From Glaciimonas immobilis (GTDB lineage: Bacteria; Pseudomonadota; Gammaproteobacteria; Burkholderiales; Burkholderiaceae_D), in assembly GCF_011947285.1 (NCBI RefSeq), contig NZ_JAAOZT010000005.1, positions 62,001 through 126,000 on the forward strand: 64,000 nucleotides of DNA, read 5' to 3'. This document shows positions 36,564-45,732 of the stretch, in pieces (the stretch's first letter is position 1; the number at the start of each line of letters is the position of its first letter). Below the pieces are notes generated by a model that saw only the letters and a program-made list of their open reading frames with translations, had not been told where the DNA came from and ran no database searches. A program made the translations under genes and the position numbers.

Positions 36564-38396
36564 TTATATGGCGCTATCCCAAGGTGCGGAGAGTCGCACC
36601 GCACAGTTAATCAGCCCTACCATTGAGTAAGTCTGCGGAAAATTCCCCCACATTTCACCGGTGTCCGGATGCGTATCTTCCGATAATAATCCTAGATGAT
36701 TGCGGGCCTTAAGCATAGTCTCAAAAATTTCACGCGCTTGCTCTTTCCGGCCAATCCGCGCTAGTGCATCAATACGCCAGAACGTGCAAATATTAAACGT
36801 TGTTTCGGGCTTACCAAAATCATCCGGCGCCTCGTAGCGGCGCATATACGGCCCGTCGCAAAGCGATTTCTCAAGTGCATCTACTGTGGCGACAAAGCGC
36901 GGATCTTTGGGATCGATAAAATTAACTTCTGCCATCAATAAAACGCTTGCATCCAGATCATGCCCGCCCAGACTTTCGGCAAATGCCTGCCTTTCTTCAC
37001 TCCAAGCGTCGCGCAGCAAGTGTTCGCGGATGATTTGGGCGCGTTCTTCCCAATGTAATGCACGTTCAGTCAGACCAAGCGCATGGGCAATTTTGGACAA
37101 GCGGTCGCACGCCGCCCAACTCATCAACACCGATGAGGTATGCACCCGTGCGCGCGAACGTAACTCCCACATCCCTGCATCCGGCTCGGCATACACCCGA
37201 AATGCCTGGTCGCCCACTGCTTCGAGATATTTAAACTCTGCAACACCGGCCCGATGAAACAAACGCTTATCAAGAAACGCCTGCGTCGCACCCAGAATGA
37301 TATTTCCGTACACATCATGTTGATAATGTTCCTGCGCCTGATTGCCTATCCGCACCGGGGCGTGATCGCGATATCCGGGAAGATGCTCAACGATGGACTC
37401 CGCCAATGACTCTTCCAGACCGATGCCATACAAAGGCTGAATATGGCCGCCTTTAGAGCGGGCCACGACGTTGGTCAGCCAGCGCATATAATCTTCCATC
37501 GTGCCGACTTCGGACAAGCTGTTAAGTGCACGCACGACAAAAAATGCATCTCGCAACCAGCAATAACGGTAATCCCAGTTGCGGCTGCTACCCGGTGCCT
37601 CGGGGATGCTGGTAGTCATCGCGGCTATAATCGCGCCGGTGTCCTCGTACAAGGACAACTTTAGCGTAATGGCCGCACGAATAACAACATCCTGCCATTC
37701 CAGTGGCACCGCAAGGCGTCGGCTCCAGGTCAACCAATAGCTGATGGTTTCTTTTTCAAACATGCGCGCCGTGTCCTCGATTCCGTCGGCCAGCGTTTCA
37801 TCCGGTCCTAGCAAGAAATTGGCGGTCTTATCGAGCACAAAGAACGATTCCGTAAGGATATAACTCAGGGGCGCATCCGTATTGAGCCGTAATGTATCGG
37901 CTTGGCCGACATAGCGTATATGGTGACTTCCCTGCGTAATTGTGGGAATCTGCCGCCCCCAGTCAAACCTTGGTCTGAGTTTGACCTTGATGCGTATCGC
38001 GCTATCCAGCGGTCGCACCCGACGGATCAGCATCAGCGGACGGAACATGCGGTCGCGGCTCAGAAAGCGCGGCGCAAAGTCGGTAATTTCTACACCGCGA
38101 CCTTTTGTATCGTAAAGGCGCGTCTGTAGTACGGCGGTATTGGGTTCGTAAATTTGCTCGGAGCGGGCAAAATTCTCAATTTCGATACTCCATAAACTGC
38201 CGTTGTCGGATTGATCGAGCAGCGCATTAAATACCGGATCGCCATCGAAACGCGGCAGACAACACCATACCATTCGCCCCATCTTGTCTATCAGTGCGCT
38301 GAATGCACAATTGCCGACCACCCCACAATCAAGGGTAGAAGTGCCTTGCTGCGGTTCAATTTTCGGTGTTGCAGATTCCTCAAAGAGCTTGGTCAT
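36564..38396 (-). CDS. Glycoside hydrolase family 15 protein (glucoamylase/trehalase-like)
   Basis: 610 residues. An N-terminal beta-sandwich (CGVVGNCAFSALIDKMG, WCCLPRFDGDPVFNALL) is followed by an (alpha/alpha)6 barrel with SSRNWDYRYCWLRDAFF, the typical GH15 substrate motif, and a later acidic segment around LLSEDTHPDTGEMWGNFPQT, which probably carries the catalytic base. There is no signal peptide, so it acts in the cytoplasm. Bacterial GH15 members include glucoamylases and, in actinobacteria, trehalases. Placement between otsB and otsA makes action on trehalose or a related alpha-glucoside likely, but this is inference. It begins immediately (one base) after the otsB stop. Confidence 0.9.
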   Translation of the reverse strand: MTKLFEESATPKIEPQQGTSTLDCGVVGNCAFSALIDKMGRMVWCCLPRFDGDPVFNALLDQSDNGSLWSIEIENFARSEQIYEPNTAVLQTRLYDTKGRGVEITDFAPRFLSRDRMFRPLMLIRRVRPLDSAIRIKVKLRPRFDWGRQIPTITQGSHHIRYVGQADTLRLNTDAPLSYILTESFFVLDKTANFLLGPDETLADGIEDTARMFEKETISYWLTWSRRLAVPLEWQDVVIRAAITLKLSLYEDTGAIIAAMTTSIPEAPGSSRNWDYRYCWLRDAFFVVRALNSLSEVGTMEDYMRWLTNVVARSKGGHIQPLYGIGLEESLAESIVEHLPGYRDHAPVRIGNQAQEHYQHDVYGNIILGATQAFLDKRLFHRAGVAEFKYLEAVGDQAFRVYAEPDAGMWELRSRARVHTSSVLMSWAACDRLSKIAHALGLTERALHWEERAQIIREHLLRDAWSEERQAFAESLGGHDLDASVLLMAEVNFIDPKDPRFVATVDALEKSLCDGPYMRRYEAPDDFGKPETTFNICTFWRIDALARIGRKEQAREIFETMLKARNHLGLLSEDTHPDTGEMWGNFPQTYSMVGLINCAVRLSAPWDSAI

Positions 38397-38397
38397 A

Positions 38398-39357
38398 TCA
38401 ACACCCTTTAGACAAAGTCGGGACGCTTTGCGCCGGTTGTACGGATGTTGACGCCTGCGCCAAGGTGGCCAACTCGGCCAGTTGGAACAGTTCTGCGCGC
38501 AATGCGTGAGGTGACGCGATGCGATATCGTGCCACGCTGTTGCCTTCTCCTATCTTGATGCCAATACCGCCAGTTTTCTGTACATACTCGAACCCACTTT
38601 CGTCCGTCGTATCATCGCCAGCAAAAATTGGGCTGGTACCCATAAATGGTGACTCCGCCAAAAATTTCTCGATGGCAGCGCCTTTAGTGACGGTGGCGGG
38701 CTTTACTTCAAATACCATTTTTCCGTGTAATAAAATCATCCCCGGGCAATCGCGCAAGGCTATAGTTAATTCAGACTGACAAAGCGCCTCCAACTCCGGT
38801 GCCTGGCGATAATGCAATGCCAAGGTGCCGCGTTTTTGCTCCACGCGTAATGTTGGGTGACTCTCTTCAAGCCGTAACGCACATGCCTGCACCGCAAAAA
38901 AATCGGGTATAGGCGCATAATGAAGTGCCATTCCAGCGTCGCGGCGTTCCATACCGTGCACCCCCGCTACCGGTAATATCAACGGTGAAAGCATGGTGTC
39001 GATCTGCGCGATCGGACGGCCCGAGACAATTGCCAGGCGACCATCGAGAAAATCATACAGTGACCTTAACGTATCAATGAGTTGGGGGCTAACAACGACT
39101 TCTTCTGGCCTGGGTGCAAGATCAACTAGCGTCCCATCAAAATCGAGAAAAAGAGCGGAGGCGTGAAGCGCGCTCAAAATGCGCTTTAAGGGGAATTCAG
39201 ACAGCGGAGTTTGAGGGGGTGAAGCTTGCATCGCCGACGATTCAGGAGATGAATCGCCGATAACATTTTCTTGCGATTTTGAACTTTTTTCTGAATGTTG
39301 TTCTGCTTGTTTTTTTATGGGTGCTTCTGTAGAGCCCGTAAGATTTACATTTTTCAT
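38398..39357 (-). CDS. otsB: Trehalose-6-phosphate phosphatase
   Basis: 319 residues, about 50 more than E. coli OtsB because of a Ser/Gln/Glu-rich N-terminal extension. A downstream ATG at about residue 43 could be the true start. The HAD motifs are LFLDFDGTLVDLAPRPEEV, IVSGRP and FAGDDTTDESGFEYVQ. The enzyme removes phosphate from trehalose 6-phosphate. It is the first gene of the trehalose operon and is followed directly by GH15 and otsA. Confidence 0.95.
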   Translation of the reverse strand: MKNVNLTGSTEAPIKKQAEQHSEKSSKSQENVIGDSSPESSAMQASPPQTPLSEFPLKRILSALHASALFLDFDGTLVDLAPRPEEVVVSPQLIDTLRSLYDFLDGRLAIVSGRPIAQIDTMLSPLILPVAGVHGMERRDAGMALHYAPIPDFFAVQACALRLEESHPTLRVEQKRGTLALHYRQAPELEALCQSELTIALRDCPGMILLHGKMVFEVKPATVTKGAAIEKFLAESPFMGTSPIFAGDDTTDESGFEYVQKTGGIGIKIGEGNSVARYRIASPHALRAELFQLAELATLAQASTSVQPAQSVPTLSKGC

Positions 39358-39789
39358 TTCTGGATGATCCCAGTGAATAAAGCGAAAATGGTAACCTTTT
39401 TACGTCGCTGAGGTTAAATGAAACTACGTGGCACAAGGTATACATCTCGTTGCAAGCGGCATGAGGAGTCTGCTTCGCACTAAAAAAATATCCAAATTGC
39501 ATCACTTCAGTTCGAGCAACCTTTAGATAGTTTAGTTCACAATTATTTTTTTTAAGCTGGAAAACTAGATGTAATGAAGAAGAAAAAGGCGGTTCGCGTA
39601 ATTAATACGTGCGGCCCACCTGACTGCCTTTAGCTAGCCTCTCTTAACGTCAGCATCACCTTGCCAATCCTTAAGCCATGCATGTTTCATTTTTGGAACT
39701 TTTTAGGTGTTTTACTTTGAATACGTCGTCTAAGAAACGTCTCAAGTTTCCCCGCGCGTAAAATTTATTGCGCGGATTACATCCAGAAT
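39358..39789. other. Intergenic region between hpd and otsB
   Basis: No gene is seen in these 432 bp. A hairpin with arms CCGCGC and GCGCGG (39752-39757 and 39770-39775) lies just after the hpd stop but is not followed by a T-run on the minus strand, so its role as a terminator is doubtful. The remainder, AT-rich near 39540-39560, presumably contains the otsB promoter. Confidence 0.5.
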
Positions 39790-40866
39790 TCACGAAGCCT
39801 GAATCACGCCACGTCTGATCTGATCGCGTTCGATCGATTCAAACAACGCTTTGAAGTTGCCTTCGCCAAAACCATCATCACCCTTGCGTTGAATGAATTC
39901 AAAAAAGACCGGGCCCAACATTGTTTCTGAAAAAATCTGTAGCAATAACCGTTTGTCTTTTTGTTCGACCGAACCGTCCATCAAGATGCCGCGTACCTGC
40001 AACCCTTCCACGCTCTCGCCATGACCCGGCAAGCGGCCTTCGAGCATTTCGTAATAGGTGGCGGGCGGCGCGCTCATCAAGGGCACACCGGCTTTGCGCA
40101 AACTGTCGACGCTGGCAATAAGGTCGTCGGACAGCAACGCAATGTGCTGAATGCCTTCACCGTTAAACTTCATCAGAAATTCTTCGATCTGGCCACCGCT
40201 GCCGGAGGCTTCTTCGTTCAATGGAATCCGGATTTTGCCATCCGGTGCCGTCATCGCGCGTGAGGTCAACCCCGTGTACTCGCCTTTGATGTCGAAGTAG
40301 CGGATTTCTCGGAAGTTAAAAATGCGTTCATAAAAACTGGCCCAGTAGGTCATGCGTCCGCGGTAAACGTTGTGCGTCAGGTGGTCAATCAGCTTCAGAC
40401 CGTGCCCGACCGGATGGGGATCGACGCCGTCGATAAATTCAAAGTCGATATCGTAGATTGCCTTGCCTTCGGTGAAACGGTCAATCAGATACAACGGTGC
40501 ACCACCGATGCCCTTAATGGCAGGCAATCGCAGTTCCATCGGTCCGGTCGGCAGTTCCAACGCTTGCGCGCCCAGCGCTAACGCGCGGGCGTAGGCTTTG
40601 TGAGCGTCCTTAACCCGAAAAGCCATGCCGCAAGCTGAAGGTCCATGCTCCGCTGCAAAAAAGGAAGCCACGCTATTCGGCGCATTATTAATAATGAAAT
40701 TAATGTCGCCCTGGCGATATAAAGATACGTCCTTGGAACGGTGTTGCGCTACCTTGGTAAATCCTAACAGCGTGAAGACCGGTTCCAGCGTATTAGGGAT
40801 AGGAGAGGCAAACTCAACGAACTCAAAGCCCATAAGTCCCATTGGATTTTCAAAAAGATCAGGCAT
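39790..40866 (-). CDS. hpd: 4-hydroxyphenylpyruvate dioxygenase
   Basis: 358 residues, normal for bacterial enzymes. Two vicinal-oxygen-chelate domains. The iron ligands can be placed at His in [11 protein letters not shown], His in [11 protein letters not shown] and Glu in [20 protein letters not shown]. The enzyme converts 4-hydroxyphenylpyruvate to homogentisate in tyrosine degradation. No other homogentisate pathway genes are adjacent. The ATG at 40866 is preceded by AAGGAAC. Confidence 0.96.
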   Translation of the reverse strand: MPDLFENPMGLMGFEFVEFASPIPNTLEPVFTLLGFTKVAQHRSKDVSLYRQGDINFIINNAPNSVASFFAAEHGPSACGMAFRVKDAHKAYARALALGAQALELPTGPMELRLPAIKGIGGAPLYLIDRFTEGKAIYDIDFEFIDGVDPHPVGHGLKLIDHLTHNVYRGRMTYWASFYERIFNFREIRYFDIKGEYTGLTSRAMTAPDGKIRIPLNEEASGSGGQIEEFLMKFNGEGIQHIALLSDDLIASVDSLRKAGVPLMSAPPATYYEMLEGRLPGHGESVEGLQVRGILMDGSVEQKDKRLLLQIFSETMLGPVFFEFIQRKGDDGFGEGNFKALFESIERDQIRRGVIQAS

Positions 40867-41179
40867 TTTTAGTGTTCCTTATCAGATTAAGTCCTATATT
40901 AACGGGATATTGGATCAGCGACCTAGTGTTGACGCGACGGCGCAGGCAATTTCAAGCAAGCAGTAGCCGAGAGGTTGGAGCGGATGAAAGCTACCATCTT
41001 CCGCGCCAACTGGGCGTCGTAACAAAAGAAGCCACAGCGGCAGCGGTAGTTAAAACAGGAGTCGGCACTCGAATCTTTAACGGTGGAAATAACATTCTAA
41101 GGAACGCTAACCTGCCATTCCCTGCTTAGTCACCAATTAGTCGCCCATCAACTCGCCCGATCCTTAACCAATCACGCAA
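40867..41179. other. Intergenic region between the luciferase-like monooxygenase gene and hpd
   Basis: A 313-bp gap. A plus-strand open frame crosses it and overlaps the start of hpd antisense, but it has no ribosome binding site and no recognisable product, so I do not call it. No repeat, hairpin or RNA gene stands out. Confidence 0.4.
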
Positions 41180-42175
41180 TCAAACGAGCTCCGTATCCCG
41201 GGCTATCTCCGCCATGATTTCGTAAGAACGCAGTCGTGCCGCGTGGTCGAAAACGTCCGAGACGATCATCAATTCGTCCGCGCCAGTCATATCGATCAAT
41301 CGTTCCATCCCAGCGCGAACGGTGGCCTTTGATCCAACTATGGAGAAGGCTAACATGTGTGACGCTTGCGCCTTTTCTGCGCCTGACCAATAGGTTTCAA
41401 TATCATCAATTGGCGGCTTGCTGAAGCCCCGCGTACCGCGAAACATATCGGCGAATGACATTTGCTGCGTCGTTGCCAGGCGCTGCGCCTCGGCATCGGT
41501 CTCGGCCGCGATGATGTTAATGCCGACCATTGCATGTGGCGTCGACTGCTGATCGGATGCTTCGAATTGGGCGCGGTAAAGCTGCAATGCAGACTCTAAA
41601 GAGTCGGGCGCAAAATGGGACGCAAATGCATACGGCAACCCCAATTTAGCTGCAAGTCTGGCGCCAAATGTACTCGATCCCAAAATCCACAAAGGCACTT
41701 CGGTCCCCACACCAGGCACGGCCACGATACGTTGACCCGGTTCAGCTGGCGCGAGAAAGGCTTGAAGTTCCAGCACGTCTTGCGGAAACGACTCTGCACT
41801 GGCGGGGTCGCGTCGCAGCGCACGCGTGGTGATCTGATCGGTGCCCGGTGCTCTGCCCAAACCAAGGTCAATACGTCCGGGGAATAATGAGGCAAGCGTT
41901 CCGAACTGCTCGGCAATAACTAGTGGCGCATGATTGGGGAGCATGACGCCGCCAGCGCCGACCCGGATTGTGCTGGTTCCAGCCGCGACGTGCGCGATAG
42001 CCACTGCAGTTGCCGCGCTGGCTATGCCTATCATATTGTGGTGCTCTGCCATCCAGAATCTGCTATAGCCCCAGTTCTCGGCATGAAGTGCGAGATCGCG
42101 CGCATTATCGAGCGCATTACGGGCGTTGCCACCTTGTCTAATACGGACCAAATCGAGAATCGATATGGGGATCAT
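41180..42175 (-). CDS. Luciferase-like flavin monooxygenase (LLM family)
   Basis: 331 residues from the ATG at 42175, which follows AAGGAACGACCA; the open frame extends upstream to 42259 without support. The TIM-barrel family pattern is clear: [60 protein letters not shown] and [15 protein letters not shown]. This set is typical of the alkanal monooxygenase-like subgroup, which uses FMNH2 or binds FMN; substrates are mostly unknown. It is upstream of hpd in the same direction but 313 bp away, so co-transcription is not evident. Confidence 0.88.
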   Translation of the reverse strand: MIPISILDLVRIRQGGNARNALDNARDLALHAENWGYSRFWMAEHHNMIGIASAATAVAIAHVAAGTSTIRVGAGGVMLPNHAPLVIAEQFGTLASLFPGRIDLGLGRAPGTDQITTRALRRDPASAESFPQDVLELQAFLAPAEPGQRIVAVPGVGTEVPLWILGSSTFGARLAAKLGLPYAFASHFAPDSLESALQLYRAQFEASDQQSTPHAMVGINIIAAETDAEAQRLATTQQMSFADMFRGTRGFSKPPIDDIETYWSGAEKAQASHMLAFSIVGSKATVRAGMERLIDMTGADELMIVSDVFDHAARLRSYEIMAEIARDTELV

Positions 42176-42412
42176 TGGTCGTTCCTTATCTAACTGCTTA
42201 TGAAGAATAAGTATAACCGTTATGAGCAATTCGATTTTGCAACGGTCAAGAGTGACCAATTACTGTCTCGACCAAAGCAATGCCGTCGGCTTTATCCAAT
42301 GCATCACGACGCAAAAAGTCAACGAACAAGCGCCGCGCAGATGTTCACGCTACCATTCCGTTCGCCATTCCGTTAATTTCGGATGCCTTGACCGCTCGAG
42401 AATTAACGCGGG

Positions 42413-42646
42413 TTACGCGCTGAACGTCGACAATTTGAGCTGGACGTCGGATCGCGCGTTCTCAAGCGCTGCGTGATTTGCCGTTCCGTGCGTCGGGAGT
42501 CCCTCCGCGATATTCGCCCGCGTCCAGGGAATTTTTATTTCACCCTCTTTGCTGACAGAGTATTCCGCTGCCCACACGTCGCCTGTCGGGACGGCACGCG
42601 TGTGTATTTCATAACCTTCGTAAAGTGTTACTGTGATGGCGCTCAT
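42413..42646 (-). CDS. Small conserved-looking hypothetical protein (77 residues)
   Basis: A 77-residue frame starting MSAITVTLYEGYEIHTRAVPTG, with AGAAAG-type ribosome binding sequence eight bases upstream. The pattern is an antiparallel beta protein of low complexity-free composition, ending in a short helix (NHAALENARSDVQLKL). I recall similar short proteins in Burkholderiales but cannot name a function. Three 13-bp direct repeats lie 38-76 bp upstream of its start and are probably part of its promoter. Confidence 0.6.
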   Translation of the reverse strand: MSAITVTLYEGYEIHTRAVPTGDVWAAEYSVSKEGEIKIPWTRANIAEGLPTHGTANHAALENARSDVQLKLSTFSA

Positions 42647-42683
42647 AGGGTTCTTTCTGTCGAAAAGGGGCTTTATAATGTCC

Positions 42684-42722
42684 TTTAATCCGGTATTTCA
42701 ATCCTGTACTTTAATCCCGTAC
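42684..42722. repeat. Three 13-bp tandem direct repeats (iteron-like) upstream of the 77-residue gene
   Basis: Contiguous units are TTTAATCCGGTAT, TTCAATCCTGTAC and TTTAATCCCGTAC (42684-42696, 42697-42709, 42710-42722). The core AATCC.GTA is invariant; a weak fourth unit may follow. Exact 13-bp periodicity with drift at fixed positions suggests binding sites for a repeating DNA-binding protein rather than slippage. The arrangement sits in an otherwise empty region (42647-43015). Confidence 0.7.
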
Positions 42723-43015
42723 TTTTGAATCGTGCGTGGCATGTAAGCCTATTGTGGTTTTTAAGGCAACTATATGTAATGATGTGTGGTTTTCGATGGC
42801 TACCTGTCTGACCAGAATACACGCAATGCCGACAGGCGTTCCGATAACCGGAGGTTCACATTCCAGAAGACAGCATGCACGCATTAACTTCAAATTGTAG
42901 AAGCCTCGCCCGTGCATTCCTGCGCCTGCCGTCAGATTCATACAAGCTATAGGGAGAACATTCCATGGCGCATGGATAATACAGAGGAGCGATCCTGAGT
43001 TAAACTAGTTCCCGC

Positions 43016-43183
43016 ATGGAAGACTCCGACTGCATCAAAAAATTCCCTTATGAACGTGTTGGCTTTATACACTATCACCGAGACCTTCATGCAGCGTATA
43101 GAGAACTTGAAGCATCTATTTCATTGCCTTGGATCTGCCTCGCAACAATTAACCACTTAACAATTAGCAATGGAAAAGTATGA
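43016..43183 (+). CDS. Possible small protein (55 residues) overlapping the start of the MipA gene
   Basis: An open frame from the ATG at 43016 begins MEDSDCIKKFPYERVGFIHY and ends in a TGA that overlaps the MipA-family start codon (ATGA). Composition looks protein-like, but there is no clear ribosome binding site and I recognise no homologue. It could be a leader peptide coupled to the downstream gene or a remnant of a longer protein. Confidence 0.2.
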   Translation: MEDSDCIKKFPYERVGFIHYHRDLHAAYRELEASISLPWICLATINHLTISNGKV

Positions 43184-44007
43184 AAGAACCATGTCCGGGC
43201 AAAGTCTTTCTCGGTGCCATTCTGAGCGGCTTGACAGGGATGGCATTAGCGACCGGCGCGGTGACGCAAGATGCCCCTCCTCAAGACGCGAGTCTCGTTA
43301 ACATTGAAGAATTTCCTCAACACGTCGTGGGTGATCTGGGGTTTGGCGCGTTCGAGTCACCGAGTGACACGCGCGGAGAAATTCGCAGCAAACGCAGTTC
43401 CACACGAGTGCTGCCTTATGCGTACCTTGATTACGGTCGTTTTTTTGCCCGGGTCGACACGTTTGGGATCAAGACTTTTAAAATGGGTTACGGCTACTTT
43501 GAACTTGCTGGCCGTATCACTTTCGATGGCTTTAAAACGTCGAACTCCGCACTACGTGGGCTGACCAACAGAAAGAACGATATCCCGTTAGGTATCGGTA
43601 CCTTCCAGGAAACGCCGATAGGTGCGTTCTTTCTTAACGCTTTTTATGATGTCAATCAATCCCATGGCACGATGCTCGAAGGGCTCTACACCGCGGAAGT
43701 AAAAGCGGGATCAATTAATTTCTATCCCCAAATCGGCGCTGAATACCGGAATGCGAATTTCGTAAATTACTACTATGGCATCACGCCCGCCGAGTCGGCC
43801 GCCAACGGACATTACAAGGTTTATGAAGGCAAGGGCACGATTAATCCCATGGTTGCGCTACAAGTTGAAATTCCTTTAAACAAATTTTGGGTAGTCAATT
43901 TATACGGGCGCTATAAATGGCTAGGGGATGGCATCAAAAATAGCCCCATCGTGGTTAAAAAAACGTCGCAAAACTACTTCGTTTCACTAGCATATCGATT
44001 TCAGTAA
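43180..44007 (+). CDS. MipA/OmpV-family outer-membrane protein
   Basis: 275 residues with a weak signal sequence (FLGAILSGLTGMALATG). The remainder is a beta-barrel pattern with alternating aromatic residues: RVLPYAYLDYGRFFARVDTFGIK, FYPQIGAEYRNANFVNYYYGI, a typical GITPAES segment, and the C-terminal strand FVSLAYRFQ, ending in the Phe-containing outer-membrane signature. MipA in E. coli scaffolds murein synthesis, while OmpV-type members have varied roles; which applies here is unknown. It stands alone, upstream of the long-form gnd. Confidence 0.85.
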   Translation: MKEPCPGKVFLGAILSGLTGMALATGAVTQDAPPQDASLVNIEEFPQHVVGDLGFGAFESPSDTRGEIRSKRSSTRVLPYAYLDYGRFFARVDTFGIKTFKMGYGYFELAGRITFDGFKTSNSALRGLTNRKNDIPLGIGTFQETPIGAFFLNAFYDVNQSHGTMLEGLYTAEVKAGSINFYPQIGAEYRNANFVNYYYGITPAESAANGHYKVYEGKGTINPMVALQVEIPLNKFWVVNLYGRYKWLGDGIKNSPIVVKKTSQNYFVSLAYRFQ

Positions 44008-44183
44008 ACTGTCAAAGTATACGGGAATGAATAATCGTTGCAAAAAGCGATATAAGGTCGCGCTTGAAGTCCGCTATCATTGAAGTCATACAATGAGAGA
44101 TGATGTGAGCGCAACCTCAAAAACACGTCGTGCGACACAACCGCTCACCGCCACCATTAACGGTCACCTTCTGGAGGGAAACA

Positions 44184-45593
44184 ATGACTAAACAGATTAT
44201 CGGTGTGATTGGACTGGCCGTCATGGGCCGCAATCTTGCACTTAATATTGAAAGCCGGGGTCATGCGGTGTCGGTCTACAACCGCAGCCGAGAAAAAACC
44301 GATTCGCTAGTGGCCGAATTTCCCGACCGCAATCTCGTAGCGACCTTTTCGCTAGAAGAATTTATCAATTCGTTAGATAAACCACGACGGATACTTTTGA
44401 TGGTTAAGGCAGGGGCGGCAACAGATGAGACTATCGCCGCCGTCAAACCATTATTGGAAAAGGGCGACATCCTGATCGACGGTGGCAACACGCATTTTAC
44501 CGATACAATTCGGCGCAATGACGATCTGGCTAAATCCGGCATCCACTTTATCGGCACTGGCGTTTCCGGCGGCGAAGAAGGCGCGCTGAAAGGCCCGGCT
44601 ATTATGCCCGGCGGTCAACGCGAAGCTTACGATCTGGTCGCACCAATCCTCACTGAAATCGCCGCAAAAGCGCCCGATGGCGTGCCTTGCGTGGACTACA
44701 TCGGCCCCAACGGCGCAGGGCATTTTGTCAAGATGGTGCACAATGGCATCGAGTATGGCGATATGCAACTGATTGCCGAAAGTTATGCAGTACTCAAGCA
44801 TGTAGTCGGCCTGTCAAATCACGCGCTGAGCCAGGTATATGCGGACTGGAACAAGGGCGAACTAAATAGTTACCTGATCGAAATAACCTCACAAATTTTC
44901 CGCAAAAAAGATAGCGATACCGCTCAAGATCTGATTGACGTCATCCTCGACCGTGCGGCGCAAAAAGGTACCGGCAAATGGACCAGCCAAAACGCACTGG
45001 ATTTAGGCGCACCACTTCCACTTATAACCGAGGCGGTTTTTGCGCGGGTAATTTCATCGCTCAAAGATGAACGGTTGATTGCAAGTAAAGTACTCAGCGG
45101 ACCTCCACAGAAAGCTTTCCAGGGCGACCCCGCGGTATTGATTGAAGCGGTCCAGCGTGCGCTGTATTTCAGTAAAATTATCTCCTACGCGCAGGGATTT
45201 GCCCAGTTACGTGCAGCATCGGACGAATACAAATGGGATCTTGATTACGGCAATATCGCCAAAATCTTCCGCGCCGGATGCATTATTCGCGCAAGTTTTC
45301 TGCAAAAAATCATGGAGGCGTACGCTGAGGACAAACAGCTGACTAACCTGTTGCTGAATTCTTATTTCTCCGACATAGCAGCGAAATATCAATCGGCATT
45401 GCGTGAGGTTGTTATTGCCGCATTGAATGCGGGTGTTCCTGTACCGGCATTCTCATCCGCGATTGCTTATTTTGACGCATATCGTACGGCAAGCCTGCCC
45501 GCTAATCTGATTCAGGCGCAACGTGACTTTTTTGGCGCGCACACGTTTGAGCGGACGGACAAAAAAGGTAGCTTTCACGCCAGCTGGCCTTAA
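44184..45593 (+). CDS. gndA: 6-phosphogluconate dehydrogenase, decarboxylating, long form
   Basis: 469 residues from the ATG at 44184, preceded by GGAGGG; the open frame begins earlier at 44130 without support. Motifs are [49 protein letters not shown] and [19 protein letters not shown], and the C-terminal all-helical domain is complete. The long form is normally NADP-dependent. It is a second enzyme for the same reaction as the one at 33567, with different length and context. Confidence 0.97.
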   Translation: MTKQIIGVIGLAVMGRNLALNIESRGHAVSVYNRSREKTDSLVAEFPDRNLVATFSLEEFINSLDKPRRILLMVKAGAATDETIAAVKPLLEKGDILIDGGNTHFTDTIRRNDDLAKSGIHFIGTGVSGGEEGALKGPAIMPGGQREAYDLVAPILTEIAAKAPDGVPCVDYIGPNGAGHFVKMVHNGIEYGDMQLIAESYAVLKHVVGLSNHALSQVYADWNKGELNSYLIEITSQIFRKKDSDTAQDLIDVILDRAAQKGTGKWTSQNALDLGAPLPLITEAVFARVISSLKDERLIASKVLSGPPQKAFQGDPAVLIEAVQRALYFSKIISYAQGFAQLRAASDEYKWDLDYGNIAKIFRAGCIIRASFLQKIMEAYAEDKQLTNLLLNSYFSDIAAKYQSALREVVIAALNAGVPVPAFSSAIAYFDAYRTASLPANLIQAQRDFFGAHTFERTDKKGSFHASWP

Positions 45594-45619
45594 CAGGCAT
45601 CCCGGCGCTGTTCCCTGAC

Positions 45620-45636
45620 AGGCGCAGCGCCTTTTT
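45620..45636 (+). terminator. Probable Rho-independent terminator after the long-form gnd
   Basis: The short stem AGGCG-CAG-CGCCT is followed by TTTTC, 26 bp after the stop codon. The stem is only 5 bp, so strength is uncertain. Confidence 0.6.
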
Positions 45637-45732
45637 CTTTTATGCATCCACATTTCAATACCAGTGAGTAGACATTACTCAGCTTTCTGTTCGTCGCTAT
45701 GAAGTCATCTTGTTCGCTATCGAAAGAATATA

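Noticed and set aside
42711-42941. Minus-strand open frame of 76 codons
   Set aside because: No ribosome binding site, no recognisable motif and it overlaps the 13-bp repeat array.
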